DNA of 64,000 nt from Nymphalis io (lineage: Eukaryota; Arthropoda; Insecta; Lepidoptera; Nymphalidae), in contig NC_065898.1 in assembly GCF_905147045.1 (NCBI RefSeq), forward strand, positions 248,001 through 312,000. The letters are read 5' to 3'. Positions 30,781 to 41,204 of the stretch are shown in pieces. The position numbers and the translations under genes are program-made. The notes beneath the pieces are model-generated. The model was not told the origin of the DNA, did not search any database, and saw nothing but the letters and a program-made list of their open reading frames with translations. Each line of letters begins with the position of its first letter. Within the stretch, counting starts at the first letter, position 1.

Positions 30781-31355
30781 ATATTACCACGAGTCCGAAG
30801 CGACGTGTTACCGCTCAGACAGAGGTGATCAATCTGAGCACTCACCGTCAAGTCATTTGCACGTCTGCCATAAACAAAATGTTTGCTTTTTGTTACTTCA
30901 TAATTATAATTAGCTTGTTGCTAGACGCTCACCGCCCACGCTCCGCGAACATAATGCTATCGAGGTAAACGGCGGCCAATTATGCTATATTATCATAAAC
31001 AGTAATTGTTTTGTTTCGTTTGTAATTGTGTCACTATACCATATAAGTTTCATCCATCCTTGACGTATATACGATTATGTATGTATATAAGACAATGTTA
31101 ACCAATGTTTTCATTTTTATCTCTTTGTTTAAAAAAAATGCAGAATTCAAAAATGTTGTGTGTTGTTCCCTAATTTCAGCCTTGATTTGATTGAAACCTA
31201 TTATGATGGTTCTATTTTTAATAAATATATTGGTTCAAGTTGTATTTAAACGTAAAGTACACTCATGTGCGGAAAGCTACTTCATTTCCACTAGTTATAC
31301 ACCTAATAATTTAAAATGTATACTGATTTTAATTTGAGTTTTTAAGTTTTTTTTT
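30781..31355. other. Stretch without gene
   Basis: This is ordinary AT-rich sequence, ending in a T-rich run before a SINE-A. Confidence 0.35.
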
Positions 31356-31608
31356 TACTGGTGGTAGGGCTTTGTGCAAGCTCGTCTGGATAGGTACCAC
31401 CCACTCATCAGATATTCTACCGCAAAACAGCAGTACTTGATATTGTTGTGTTCCGTTCTGAAAGGTGAGTGAGCCAGTGTAATTACAGGCACAAGGGACA
31501 TAAAATCTTAGTTCCCAAGGTTGGTGGCGCATTGGCTATGTAAGCGATGGTTGACCACTTACCATCAGGTGGCCCATATGTTCGTCCGCCTTCCTATCCT
31601 ATAAAAAA
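31356..31608 (+). mobile_element. Young SINE-A with internal deletion
   Basis: TTACTGGTGGTAGGGCTTTGTGCAAGCTCGTCTGGATAGGTACCACC through to GTCCGCCTTCCTATCCTATAAAAAAA is clean and carries the ATAAAATCTTAG variant. About 37 bp (CATTTCTTACAATGCC...GTTTGG) is missing between GATGGTTGA and CCACTTACC. Confidence 0.93.
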
Positions 31609-32407
31609 AGCCCATGTCAATAAATAGAAATCTACCGCTGCGAGTAGATTATGTGCGGAAAATTACGGGATTTGTCATTTGTGTTACTACTCGATATTTT
31701 CGCTAGTTGATAAATAGTTGCAATTATTCTATTTTTATAGAAATGATAATACTTGAGAGTGGAAAACTAGGAATTCGTCACTTCTCTATCTAAAAGGCGC
31801 TGTTTCACTCGAACATCGTTTATATACATATTGAATATAAAAACAATTTACGACTATAATATAGCTAAAATAATATCTTTTGTTACAAAAAATATATTTA
31901 CCTGCGTATATAGTGTATGTTCTCTATAATTAGAGAAAAAATATTTTTTCTTATTATAGAGAAAAAAATATTTTAAACAAAAAATTTATTAAATTTAAAA
32001 TATATATTTTTAAGTTATATAATAATATATTTGGACAATATACGATTAATAATATTTAAACAACATACAGGCATGCGATTTTATATTTATATTTTACTCA
32101 TAAAAAAATTAGTATTTGTTTTCGTGTTCCACTTGTTCACGAATCGTTCATCTGATTGCAGTTGACAGCTAGTTAGTTGACAATGACAACGTTGTTACAA
32201 GTTTAAACGTTTCTATCATAGTATCATAGACGTAGCACAGATGGCGCGTCAGACGGGTCGGAGAGTTGTTTATAAAGAAATTTAATAAATCATTGCAAAC
32301 CGGTTATTAACTAGTTAATAAAAATAATTTTAAAAAAGTTAATATTTTTTAATTTTACCGAATTAACGCTTCATATTTTCATAAGAAGTTTTAATTTATT
32401 CAAATGA
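31609..32407. other. AT-rich stretch without gene
   Basis: It holds a small imperfect repeat at 31921-31976 (CTATAATTAGAGAAAAAATATTTTTT and TTATAGAGAAAAAAATATTTT). Nothing else is recognised. Confidence 0.35.
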
Positions 32408-32588
32408 AATCCTTACTAATATTATAAACGCGAAAGTGAGATTGCTTGTTAGGCTTGCCTCTTATATAGACTTGTACCCATATATATATATAAATATATT
32501 TGGGTACAGGGGCTTAGAAAAGGACATAGCAGACCTAAAATCTCCCCCTTCCCCTCACAAGTTGCGAAACCGCAGAAGCTAGTAATAA
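32408..32588 (+). mobile_element. H-family (Helitron/LEP1-like) element
   Basis: CCTTACTAATATTATAAACGCGAAAGTGAG at the start and AAACCGCAGAAGCTAGT at the end match the family. The middle carries GTACCCATATATATATATAAATATATTTGGGTAC, a local inverted repeat, and then AAAAGGACATAGCAGACC. Confidence 0.65.
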
Positions 32589-33439
32589 GTCTATCCCATA
32601 TATAAATATATCTAATGCTGTACGAGAACGAGATAGCAGATATATTTCATTTTATTTGGTTTCTTAATTTGTGTTCAATGTTCACACCGATTTAATTTAA
32701 AATTACAAAAAAAAAACTAAATTACTATATACTCATGTACATCCGCGACCTTGTACATTAATGTTCGCATTTAATAAGATTTTAAACTAAATCCTAGAAA
32801 CTAGAAAACTACAGCTATATAACATTACCAATATCATTAAGGATCATCCTTAAAATGTATTTAACGATGTATTATTAAAGCGAGCGCGTCCGAAACACAT
32901 GTGGGAGTTTGCCGACAAAAACTTTATCCATAATTCAATCTTACGAATCATTACACAACAAAAGATTTTTATAAATATTTCCTAACAAAAAAATAAGAAC
33001 CGGTTTTCGTGCTCGCACTCAAGGGCACACGTACACTCTGTTGTGGCCTTATTATGTTTTTTCTTGTACGTTTGTTTGTCACAGAAAAACTGTCGATTTA
33101 AATTGGAATCGGTTATAATGATTTTATTACGAAGACAAATATATATTTTTTTACTCTTCTTATTTACTTTTTTCTATTACAAAAAGCACTTTAGTTGAAT
33201 ACAAGTAGGTTTAGTAATATTTGAACAAGACAAAAATTTTGTTGATATTTTTTTATGTATCCAGCAATGTATTTTAATTAACTCGTGGTCGCGATTTTGT
33301 TCGTGTGCATGTGAAGTTTAAATATTATTTTATTTACTATATTATTATTAAATATTTTATTAATATAAACTGAACACTGAGCGACGAGGGATGATGCAAC
33401 GTAATGAAAGATTTTCAAGGACACGACCTTCAGTAATGA
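32589..33439. other. AT-rich stretch without gene
   Basis: No coding or repeat signal is visible. Confidence 0.35.
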
Positions 33440-33640
33440 CGATAGACCAGAAGAAGATCAACCAGCCAACTGTTAGCCACTGCGCAGGAATTATTATGGT
33501 TTACAGGTATGATCGCAAGCAAATGCACACTATTCTCTCACACAGGAGTGTTCACAACTTCTTTTTATTGGGCTGGTCCAAGAATGGAACCTAGAACCTC
33601 AGGGTCTGCAGCCTTGTAAGATCACCGAGGCACACAAGAA
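33440..33640 (-). mobile_element. SINE-D with tRNA-like head
   Basis: In reverse complement: TGCCTCGGTGATCTTACAAGGC (A-box region), CCTGAGGTTCTAGGTTCCATTC (B box, altered), GACCAGCCCAATAAAAAG, GTGTGAGAGAATAGTGTGCATTTGC and TTCCTGCGCAGTGGCTAACAGTTGG. The middle is shortened. Confidence 0.75.
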
Positions 33641-33965
33641 ATACACCCACAAACATACAGTCCGTACCATTATATGTGAATATATATTAAATAAACAAGC
33701 TGTTCGTATTGTGTTCCAGTGACCTCAATAAAATATTTTATTTATAAGTTTAGAGTTTTATTGCCTTTTATAAAACCAGTTTAGAAGCTACGTGTTTATA
33801 TTTAAAATACGTTTTATGTCTCATATATTTGGTCGTGTTGCGATACGAACGACTGGTTGGCACGCTTTGTACTTCGGTTTTCCGGTCGTAAGAGTAGGAA
33901 AAGGTGACGTATATTTGCTATTGTAAAATTGCTTAAATTTCTTTTTATACATCTTTACTGCAGCT
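33641..33965. other. Stretch without gene
   Basis: AT-rich; nothing recognised. Confidence 0.35.
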
Positions 33966-34150
33966 CGCTAATGTCCCAGAAATGAGCAAAGGCCTAAACT
34001 ACTCTTTAATTATAGGATTAGAGAATGTTCAACATGCTGTCCCACTACGTGGTGGATGTCTTCGTGAAAACTTTAGCATCGAGCACGTGATTAAAATAAT
34101 TAATTATTAACCGAAATTAAGCACATGATAGTTAAATCGTCTGAAAGATC
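33966..34150 (-). mobile_element. Degraded SINE-B
   Basis: CTAATGTCCCAGAAATGAGCAAAGGCCTAAA...CCACTACGTGGTGGATGTCTTCGTGAAAAC...ATCGAGCACGTGATTAAAATAATTAATTATTAACCGAAATTAAGCACATGATAG keeps the SINE-B reverse order with many changes. Confidence 0.55.
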
Positions 34151-34624
34151 TTTGGCGTTTAAGAATATATAATTACAAACTTTGCAGTAATGATTGAGTT
34201 TTGATATACAGTTATAGAATATATATAACTATTTTGGATAACGGGTTTGAGAGCCGTGTGTCTCAGGTTATTCTGATTAAAACTCCACCCGGCTCTTATT
34301 TTAAGGTTCAATCTACGTGTCTGTTATTCAACAAAGGCTTCTACGAGCACTGTTGTTTGTTAGGATTAATGATGGCGGACATTACAGTCTATATATATAT
34401 GGTAACGATTAACTTGTCTATCTGTAGTTATACACGGAAGCCGTTTTATAAATTTAAATAAAACAAGATATGTTGATAAGTTACGTACTGTACGATTTAA
34501 TTTTGTTTTTGTTGTATACTTTAGTAATAAGTAATTATTATTGAATTTATCAAATGTGTTATTTTGAACGCGCTCACCTCGCTAATCAATGTAGTAAAAA
34601 TATAGTTTAGCGATAGATGGCCCA
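34151..34624. other. Stretch without gene
   Basis: An 86-codon plus-strand frame at 34201-34461 has no recognisable domain and AT-driven composition. Confidence 0.35.
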
Positions 34625-34735
34625 TTTATTAAAAAATGTCCCACCGCTGGCCTCACGCCTCCACTAATATTAACGAGAAGATTTGAATCTTATTCCACCA
34701 ATCAGTTCCAATGCGATTAGATACTAGGTTTAAAA
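34625..34735 (-). mobile_element. SINE-B 3' third, degraded
   Basis: AAAAAATGTCCCACCGCTGGCCTCACGCCTCC...GAAGATTTGAATCTTATTCCACCAATCAGTTCCAATGCGATTAG is the SINE-B tail in reverse complement. Confidence 0.7.
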
Positions 34736-35639
34736 TGTTATAATCATTTTAGTAACGCCTAATCAATATTTATCGAAGGTAAAATTTCATTCTAGCATTT
34801 TAAACATTAAGATCTAAGCAATGCACATGTTAAATTCTCAAAATCCTAGATTTATTAGATCATATCCTAGATCCTATATTTTGATAATTATATTTTATAT
34901 TTAAAGGTCATAGTATTTACTATAGTAGTATCATATTGTTATTAAAAGATATATGAGTATCGGCGACAGAATAAGAGAATTAAAAACTGAGGGAATGAAG
35001 CCTATTATGACCTTTTGTAAATATCATCATCGTGACGAGATGACAAGCATGACTCGAGTCACGACCTGAAAGTTTTAGATGACCAGACTGGTAAAACTGG
35101 TAAGACATGGAGACACGAGGCACGTAGCATATCCTAGTGGATACACATTAAAATATTTCTATATATATATTTTAATTACTTGTAAAAAATATTCAAAATT
35201 TATTCACAACACGTGGAGCAGGCTGTTAACAAAAAGTTGTAAGTATATATTCATAAAGGGACTTGAAAGAGAGGTGTGTCTGAATAATTATGATAATTAG
35301 AAGTGTTTTTTTATGTAAAGGGTATAACAAGTTTCAACTCTTGCGTAAGATCACCACCTACTTCACTACGGGCTTTTTTTACGCAAATGAATATTCATAG
35401 GCTCGGTAAAAACAATCTATGCATAATTAAAGTTCAGGAAGGCGGTGTCTATCAGTCGTGTCTTGCGATCATTATAATTAATGAAGCGAATAAGATTACA
35501 ATTATTTAATATTTTGTATACCTCCTTCTCGTAATAAAGGGATTAGTTAAGATTTATAAATTAGCAATAGCCTTCCTTACTGAGTATTATCATAAATAGG
35601 AAAGTGTTTTTGTTTATTAAGCTTTCACGGCTTAACTAC
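34736..35639. other. AT-rich stretch without gene
   Basis: Plus-strand frames at 35079-35300 and 35303-35509 are AT-driven and lack any family features. Confidence 0.35.
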
Positions 35640-35755
35640 TCGACCGGTCATTATGAATTTTTCTGTGAACATTGTCTGTGCTATAGAAACGGACATAGGG
35701 TATCTAACATCTCCCACACACAATTGGGCAAAGCCGTGGGACAAAACTAGCATGT
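35640..35755 (+). mobile_element. H-family element, 3' part
   Basis: AACTACTCGACCGGTCATTATGAATTTTTCTGTGAACATTGTC...GAAACGGACATAGGGTATC...GGCAAAGCCGTGGGACAAAACTAGC corresponds to the second half of the H copy at 61478-61668. Confidence 0.6.
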
Positions 35756-36317
35756 ACAAATAGTATAAAAATCAACTGCTATAACTCTAAGCGAGAGAGC
35801 TTGTATATATGTGGCCTGATAATAATTAATTAATACAATAATTATCTAATGAATAAATCAAAAATCATGATTGATTTTGAAGAGTTGGTTAGTTATTATT
35901 AATAGTAGATTTACATTGAAAGTGTTTTTAATAATTGACGCATTATCAATATGTGCGGCGAACAATGATAAACTCTGTGTTCGTCTTCCAAATATTTTGA
36001 ACTACCCTTATAAATAGTTTTATTACAATATGTAGTTTGATATTATAATTTATCAAACAAGTGTGGTGAAAAGATCAGGTACTCTGAACTGCATCGCAAT
36101 CGGTAACCTGAGCCCTTGGCCCGCACGAAGGGATCATTTTTTGTCGTAAGTTTTTGTAAACAAACTCAGCCTTTGATTGGTATAAGGTTGGTGAAGTAAT
36201 TTCTTTGGTGCTATTCGTTTCCGCTTTAGCTACTAATAATACATATTACTTGCATTTAAAATCTATAGGTTTGATGAATGAATTTTTACGATTTTTTGTC
36301 GTTTAATTTTTATATGT
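35756..36317. other. Stretch without gene
   Basis: AT-rich. A GC-richer patch at 36075-36145 (CTGCATCGCAATCGGTAACCTGAGCCCTTGGCCCGCACG) matches nothing known to me. Confidence 0.35.
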
Positions 36318-36645
36318 TGAAACAGCCTGTGAATGTCTCACTGCTGGCCTAAGGCCTCCTCTCCCTTTTTGAGGAGAAGGTTTGGAGCTTATTCCACTAC
36401 GTTGCTCCAATGCAACCTGCATTGGAGCAACGTAGTGGTGGAATACACATGTGGCAGAATTTCAATGAAATTAGACACATGCAGATTTCCTCACAATGCT
36501 TTCCTTCACCGTAAAACACGAGATGAATTATAAATACAAATTAAGCACATGAAAATTCAGTAGTGCTTGCCTGGACTTGAACCCAGGATCATCGGTTAAG
36601 ATTCACGCGTTTTTACCAATGGGCCATCTCAGCTGCTCCTTAAAT
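36318..36645 (-). mobile_element. Full-length SINE-B with internal hairpin
   Basis: In reverse complement it covers the tail (AACAGCCTGTGAATGTCTCACTGCTGG), the Lys/Thr-free middle, GAGATGAATTATAAATACAAATTAAGCACATG, the B box (GGACTTGAACCC) and the A box (CCAATGGGCCATCTC). Between 36394 and 36438 it has a perfect fold-back insertion described separately. Confidence 0.92.
36394..36438. repeat. Perfect 45-bp hairpin inside SINE-B
   Basis: Arms CCACTACGTTGCTCCAATGCA (36394-36414) and TGCATTGGAGCAACGTAGTGG (36418-36438) are perfectly complementary around the loop ACC. Other SINE-B copies have only one arm here, so the second arm is a local inverted copy of the first. Confidence 0.93.
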
Positions 36646-36725
36646 ATAAAGTTAGGAAATTATTTGATCCATACAACAGCGTTGTGTAAAAAAAAAGACG
36701 CGCGCTAATTTAAAACCGCCATCTT

Positions 36726-37489
36726 TTTTTTTTTACGCTGGAAAAACGCATTACGCGTTTTCCCCACGGGAACAGTGGGGGGTATGTGGGGCTCGCCGAT
36801 GTCCGAGGCGCCGAGTGCGCCCCGAACAACGGAATACCCACTAAAAAACCAGCGGTACCCTTTCCGTCATAACGAGGAGCGCCACGGGATCGCTTGCGCA
36901 TGCTACCGCGACGCTCTGACGGGTGGCCTGCGTATGCAGGCCTCCATTCTCTATGGGGATTACCAGGGTACTGAGAACCCCCTAGTCCCAGCGACGCCTA
37001 TTGCGGCGGAGGGAGAAGGTGCGCATAGCGCCTCATTCTTCTCCCCAGTCTTCTTCGGCGGAGCAGGTTTGCAGCGGCGTCCTCTTCCCACTCCCGCTCC
37101 GCGGCCTCCATCTGCGACATTACATTTTCACAGAAGGAGACCATTTCCGACCAACACGCACACGGCGCACGCAGTTGTGAGCCTGCCCCTTGTTCAGTAG
37201 GGATAGGCCGGAGAGTAGTGCCCACACTTGGACAGCCCTTCCTCGCAGGTTCGTGGCGGGGTTGCCCCAGGCGTGTGACTTCGCGTTTAAGTCGCCGAAC
37301 CAGAAAAGGTTTCATCGACTGTCTGGCCACCGCAGCTCTAAGCGATCCAAGATATGTCTCGAACTCTACCAAGCTGCGGTTAGGGAAGAAGTACGTTCCC
37401 ACAACTACGTACTCTCCCCACTCTGCCACTACGTAGCCCGAGCCCCTCTCAATGAGTGAGAGGGGAGGACCTGTTCCGTTGCGAGTGAG
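36726..37489 (-). mobile_element. R1-clade LINE insertion, copy 3, internally deleted
   Basis: It is flanked by exact AAAACCGCCATCTT copies (14 bp) at 36712-36725 and 37490-37503. On the minus strand it begins in the endonuclease domain, jumps at about 37150-37170 to the ORF2 C-terminus, and ends with the same 3' UTR, GTGGGGAAAACGCG and A tail as copies 1 and 2. The deletion removes the rest of the endonuclease, all of the reverse transcriptase and the zinc knuckle. Confidence 0.92.
36998..37489 (-). pseudogene. R1-clade ORF2: endonuclease piece fused to C-terminus
   Basis: The minus strand reads GSGYVVAEWGEYVVVGTYFF, PNRSLVEFETYLGSLRAAVA, then, after a +/-1 frameshift near 37300, FGDLNAKSHAWGNPATNLRG and VQVWALLSGLSLLNKG. 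GDLNAK...WG is the conserved motif of APE-type endonucleases of R1-clade LINEs. Past the deletion, back in the first frame, it reads SEMVSFCENVMSQMEAAERE and RRMRRYAHLLPPPQ, then TAG. The apparent 191-residue frame starting at 37573 includes flanking DNA. No function is possible. Confidence 0.87.
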
Positions 37490-37503
37490 AAAACCGCCAT
37501 CTT

Positions 37504-37764
37504 GGTAATAAGCAGGAAGGTGAAGTAATTTATTCATTATTGGCGCGATTTGTGTTTTGTTGAATGTGTTCAAGTGTGTTATTTGGATTTTTAATAGTAA
37601 TTGATTGAGTTATTTACATCAATTTGTATGATTTGGTGTTGTATTTTAAAAAAGACAATTTAAAAAAATCATACAAATTAATGTAAATTCGAGGTTTTTA
37701 TAAAATCAGTTTTCACTTCTGGATTCTAAATAGCTTACTGTTAAATTTAGATTATAATAATAAT
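37504..37764. other. Stretch without gene
   Basis: AT-rich. ATTTGTATGATTTGGTGTTGTATTTT and AAAAAATCATACAAATTAATGT form a loose inverted repeat at about 37622-37685. Confidence 0.35.
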
Positions 37765-37875
37765 AATATTCTAGGACAGTATTCACACACGGCCACTTGA
37801 CTCCAAACTAAGCAGAGCTTGAACTATGGAAACCAGACAACTGATATACTATTTCTCCTTTGTAAATACATACTT
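37765..37875 (-). mobile_element. SINE-C 3' fragment
   Basis: ATTCACACACGGCCACTTGACTCCAAACTAAGCAGAGCTTGAACTATGGAAACCAGACAACTGATATACTA..TTCTCCTTTGTAAATA is the reverse complement of the SINE-C 3' part. Confidence 0.8.
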
Positions 37876-38262
37876 ACATAGATGATAAATATATATTATA
37901 GTTTACTAATTAATCGAATTAATAAACCAATGCATACTTTACTTGAGTAGACTCTTAGAAGTCCCTTAAACTTCTCCATTTAGACGATTTAATTAAATGT
38001 AAGCAAATGTAATTACGAAATTATCTTACCGAAAGGAATCGGCAAGTAACTTAGAAGTTACTATTATACAACTGTTCAAAACAGGAGTGTAACGTTTTCA
38101 GAATTAATGTTTGTGAGTAAGTTTATTCGTTCCACAATAACTTTAAAACGTCTGAACAGATTCAGATGTATTATTAGAATTCTGATATAATCCCGAGTTA
38201 CAGTAACTAAGAGGTAAGAAATTGTTTTTTTTTAATAATATTACGTCATCACTTATATAACT
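37876..38262. other. Stretch without gene
   Basis: AT-rich; nothing recognised. Confidence 0.35.
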
Positions 38263-38529
38263 TGGTGTTATGGCTTTGTGCGCGTCCGTCTGGGTAGGTA
38301 CCACCTAGTCATCACATATTCTAAAGCCAAATCCCAATACTTAGTGTTGTTGTGTTCAGGTTTCAAGGGAGAGCCAGTGTACCTACAGGCACAAGGCACG
38401 TAACATCTTAGTTCCCAAGGTTGGTGGCGTATTGGCGATGTAAGAGATGGTTAACATGTCTTACAATGCCAATGTCTATGGTGAGTACTTATCATCAGGT
38501 GGTTCATTTGTCCTCCCGCCTAACTATGA
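38263..38529 (+). mobile_element. Older SINE-A, left arm of inverted pair
   Basis: TTGGTGTTATGGCTTTGTGCGCGTCCGTCTGGGTAGGTACCACC to CCTCCCGCCTAACTATGAT is near full length, with the older GTAACATCTTAG form. It is followed after one or two bases by a second SINE-A in the opposite direction. Confidence 0.88.
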
Positions 38530-38530
38530 T

Positions 38531-38738
38531 ATTTTTTTATGGAATAGGAAGGCGGACGAGCATATGGGCCACCTGATGGTAAGTGGTTACCAAACGCTCT
38601 TAGATATTGGCATTGTATGAAATGTCAACCATCGCTTACATAGCCAATGCGCCACCAACCTTGGGAACTAAGATTTTATGTCCCTTGTGCCTGCAATTAC
38701 ACTGGCTCACTCACCCTTCAAACCGGAACACAACAATA
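38531..38738 (-). mobile_element. Young SINE-A, right arm of inverted pair
   Basis: TTTTTTTATGGAATAGGAAGGCGGACGAGCATATGGGCC to CAAACCGGAACACAACAATA is 5'-truncated and carries the ATAAAATCTTAG variant. With 38263-38529 it makes a tail-to-tail inverted pair able to form a long hairpin of about 200 bp per arm. Confidence 0.9.
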
Positions 38739-38775
38739 ACATTTATCATATCATATAATTATAATAAAGGAGTGC

Positions 38776-38845
38776 AGTTAGTACTCTCTTCTTTGTCCGT
38801 TCTCGTTAGAATCTACATTCTGAACAGATTGTAGCTTTAAATTTG
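38776..38845 (+). repeat. Family E fragment
   Basis: CTTTGTCCGTTCTCGTTAGAATCTACATTCTGAACAGATTGTAGCTTTAAAT matches the E motif with several changes. Confidence 0.6.
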
Positions 38846-39581
38846 CATAAAGCAACATTTTATATTATACTTAGTTGATTGCAATAAAATCTATTATACT
38901 AAGTATATTTCCGTTTCAAGCCACAGTAACTGACTAATATGAAATAAAAAATATAATATATTTTTAAACATAAAGTTTAACTTACTTACTTACTTAACTT
39001 ACCTTTGTGTAATAGAAAATTGTTGTAAAAAATTACTAAGTAACTTATCTTAAATAAAAAACTTTATAATATTAATAGTAACTTAAAATTAAATATCTTA
39101 ATATTGTACTCGGTTGTAAATTTCGATGTTTCACGCGTAGCGATCTTTCACCCTCCGCAGCTGGACAGGGGTGGTCAATGACAAAGAGATTAAATTATAG
39201 TAAGAGCTCTCATCAATGACGCGTGTTTGTCCGTATAACCTCTCCTTACTTTGAACCGCGCCTTTGTTATCAAATGCATAAACTTATTCAATCCTTTGTC
39301 TGGTAACACTATTGAAAAGAATTAAAAGACTGAGAAAATAAAATGCGTTTGGGTACTACAAAACAATGTTTGAAATTCATAAAAAAAACAATAAAGTTTT
39401 ATTTAACGAAACCAAATACGTCTTAGTTTGTGTAAGTATAATAGGAAGTTTTAATATTGGCTTGTTATATATATTGTATGTAATGGCGTGTTATGTACAT
39501 CATATGTTTTTGTTGTTTCTGGACTTGATTGTTGTGACTACATTTAAAAGCTCACTGCATACTATGTGTATATTGTTATTT
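38846..39581. other. AT-rich stretch; small GC patch
   Basis: An (ACTT)n-like run lies near 38980-39000. A patch at 39130-39275 (CACGCGTAGCGATCTTTCACCCTCCGCAGCTGG...ACGCGTGTTTGTCCG) is unmatched and could be regulatory. The 80-codon frame at 39366 is hydrophobic and AT-driven; I do not support it as a gene. Confidence 0.3.
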
Positions 39582-39890
39582 GACTGCCTCGTTGGTCTAG
39601 TGGCTTGATGGCCGCAGACCAGGAGGTCCTGGGTTCAATTCCCTGGTCGGGCCAATAAAAAGTTATTGGGTTATTCTGTCAGAAAATTCTCAGTATCAGC
39701 CTGCCGTTTGGAAGTCGTTATCCTGCGCCTGAACTCTTTCCGGTCGTGTCGGATTGCCGTCCCATCAGATTATGATAACTAGGGAAGAGAGAGTGCACCT
39801 GTGTTTGCGCACACACTTGTGCACTGTAATATTTCCTGCGTAGTTGACTAATGTGTGCCGGTAATGTGGCTGACGGGTATCGTTTGTACA
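39582..39890 (+). mobile_element. Near full-length SINE-D
   Basis: TGCCTCGTTGGTCTAGTGGCTTGATGGC...GGTCCTGGGTTCAATTCCCTGGTCGGGCCAATAAAAAG is an almost perfect tRNA-like head. The body follows with CTGCGCCTGAACTCTTTCCGGTCGTGTCGGATTGCCGTCCCATC, GAGAGTGCACCTGTGTTTGCGC and TTTCCTGCGTAGTTGACTAATG. It is the best SINE-D copy in the window. Confidence 0.93.
39593..39642 (+). promoter_or_regulatory. Pol III A and B boxes of SINE-D
   Basis: A box TGGTCTAGTGG (39593-39603) and B box GGTTCAATTCC (39632-39642) have the spacing of an internal tRNA-type promoter. This copy may still be transcribable. Confidence 0.75.
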
Positions 39891-39924
39891 TAAGGAATCG
39901 CACAATGTCCTTTAACTTCTAGAT

Positions 39925-40201
39925 GGGGAGGGGGGGGGGGGTAGGTACCACCCACTGATCAGATATTCTACCGCAAAACAGCAATACTTGATATTGTTGT
40001 GTTCCGGTTTGAAGGGTGAGTGAGCCAGTGTAATTACAGGCACAAGGGACATAAAATCTTAGTTCCCAAGGTTGGTGGCGCATTGGCTATAAGCGATGGT
40101 TGACATTTCTTACAATGCCAATGTCTAAGAGCGTTTGGTGACCACTTACCATCAGGTGGCCCATATGCTCGTCCACCTTCCTATTCTATAAAAAAAAAAA
40201 A
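39925..40201 (+). mobile_element. Young SINE-A, 5'-truncated, with G run at the joint
   Basis: From GTAGGTACCACCCACTGATC to CTCGTCCACCTTCCTATTCTATA and an A12 tail it is clean, with the ATAAAATCTTAG variant. The 5' joint is GGGGAGGGGGGGGGGGG (12 G at 39930-39941), where other copies have only CTGGG. Confidence 0.92.
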
Positions 40202-40666
40202 GATACAATATCATTATTAACACCTTAAGGATGAAGCGAGTAATTGAAGTGATCAGCTGTTTACGTATTCCGCTGCCGCGTGTCCTTACGGCCCCGCTTA
40301 TTTAGCTTATCCGTATTTGGTTCCAACAAGAATTAGAATTACATGCAAATGATTTTAAATGTTAGTTTTTTACTTGAAGATAATGAACGGACCAGGTTTC
40401 GTTGTTAATCTATATCTATTAACATAGTATTATTTGTTTAATAATGTTTATGCTTATGGCTTTATGAAGAGGTCCATTTTGTGTGTTTGTTTTTTAATTT
40501 AACGTATCAATTACTTATTTTTTAATTACCACTATTACCAATACGCGAAAACTAAAGAGAATTTTAAAGATCTTAAATGTTTGTACTCAAAATTGTCACG
40601 AAGTAATAATTGTTATCGGAATTAAATAATATTATTATTTAAAACATTTCATATAGATCAATTTTG
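40202..40666. other. AT-rich stretch without gene
   Basis: A short patch at 40250-40330 (CAGCTGTTTACGTATTCCGCTGCCGCGTGTCC) is GC-richer but unmatched. Confidence 0.35.
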
Positions 40667-40912
40667 ACGGGCCAGTTGGCGTGGTTGCTTGCCTTTCACG
40701 CCGAAGGTTGTGGGTTCGATTCCCACCCAGGACAGACATTTGTGTGCATAAGCTATCTGTTTGTCCTGAGTCTGGGTTTAATTATCTATATAATATATAT
40801 TTACAAAAGAGAAGTAGTATATGTAGTATATTTGTTGTCTGGTTTCCATAGTACAAGCTCTGCTTAGCTTGGGATCAGATGGCCGTGTGTGAATAATGTC
40901 CTTGATAATATA
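40667..40912 (+). mobile_element. Full-length SINE-C
   Basis: The tRNA-like head GGGCCAGTTGGCGTGGTTGC...GTGGGTTCGATTCCCACCCAGGACAGACATTTGTG leads into GAGTCTGGGTTTAATTATCTATA, GAGAAGTAGTATATGTAGTATATTTG and GATCAGATGGCCGTGTGTGAATAATGTCC. It is the reference copy for the fragments at 67-190 and 37765-37875. Confidence 0.9.
40677..40723 (+). promoter_or_regulatory. Pol III A and B boxes of SINE-C
   Basis: A box TGGCGTGGTTG (40677-40687) and B box GGTTCGATTCC (40713-40723) fit an internal tRNA-type promoter. Confidence 0.72.
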
Positions 40913-41204
40913 AATATTTTACTTTACAGTTTCCAATCAGTATCAGTAGTTTTAAAAATATAACAAAAAAATGAAATAAACGCGTGACATAAACAGAGCG
41001 TGTTGTACGTTGTAAGGTGGATACATACTGTACGGGCGAATAGATCGGTTTCCAAATATTGATCTTATTATTTATTAAATAGCAAGATCCTTATTTTATC
41101 TTTGCAAATCAGGATGTACCCATCCTTGTATAAAGTAATATTAATTTATCAGCTGCTACTTGATCGTCTGCATTCTAACTATATTTTTCCGCCCAATAGT
41201 TCGT
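40913..41204. other. Stretch without gene
   Basis: AT-rich; nothing recognised. Confidence 0.35.

Noticed and set aside
36775..37200. 141-codon plus-strand frame
   Set aside because: It is antisense to the third R1-clade LINE copy.
39582..39655. Possible tRNA gene
   Set aside because: It is the head of a SINE-D. The body follows and related copies lie elsewhere in the window.
40667..40740. Possible tRNA gene
   Set aside because: A and B boxes are good, but the acceptor stem does not close and the sequence continues into the SINE-C body.
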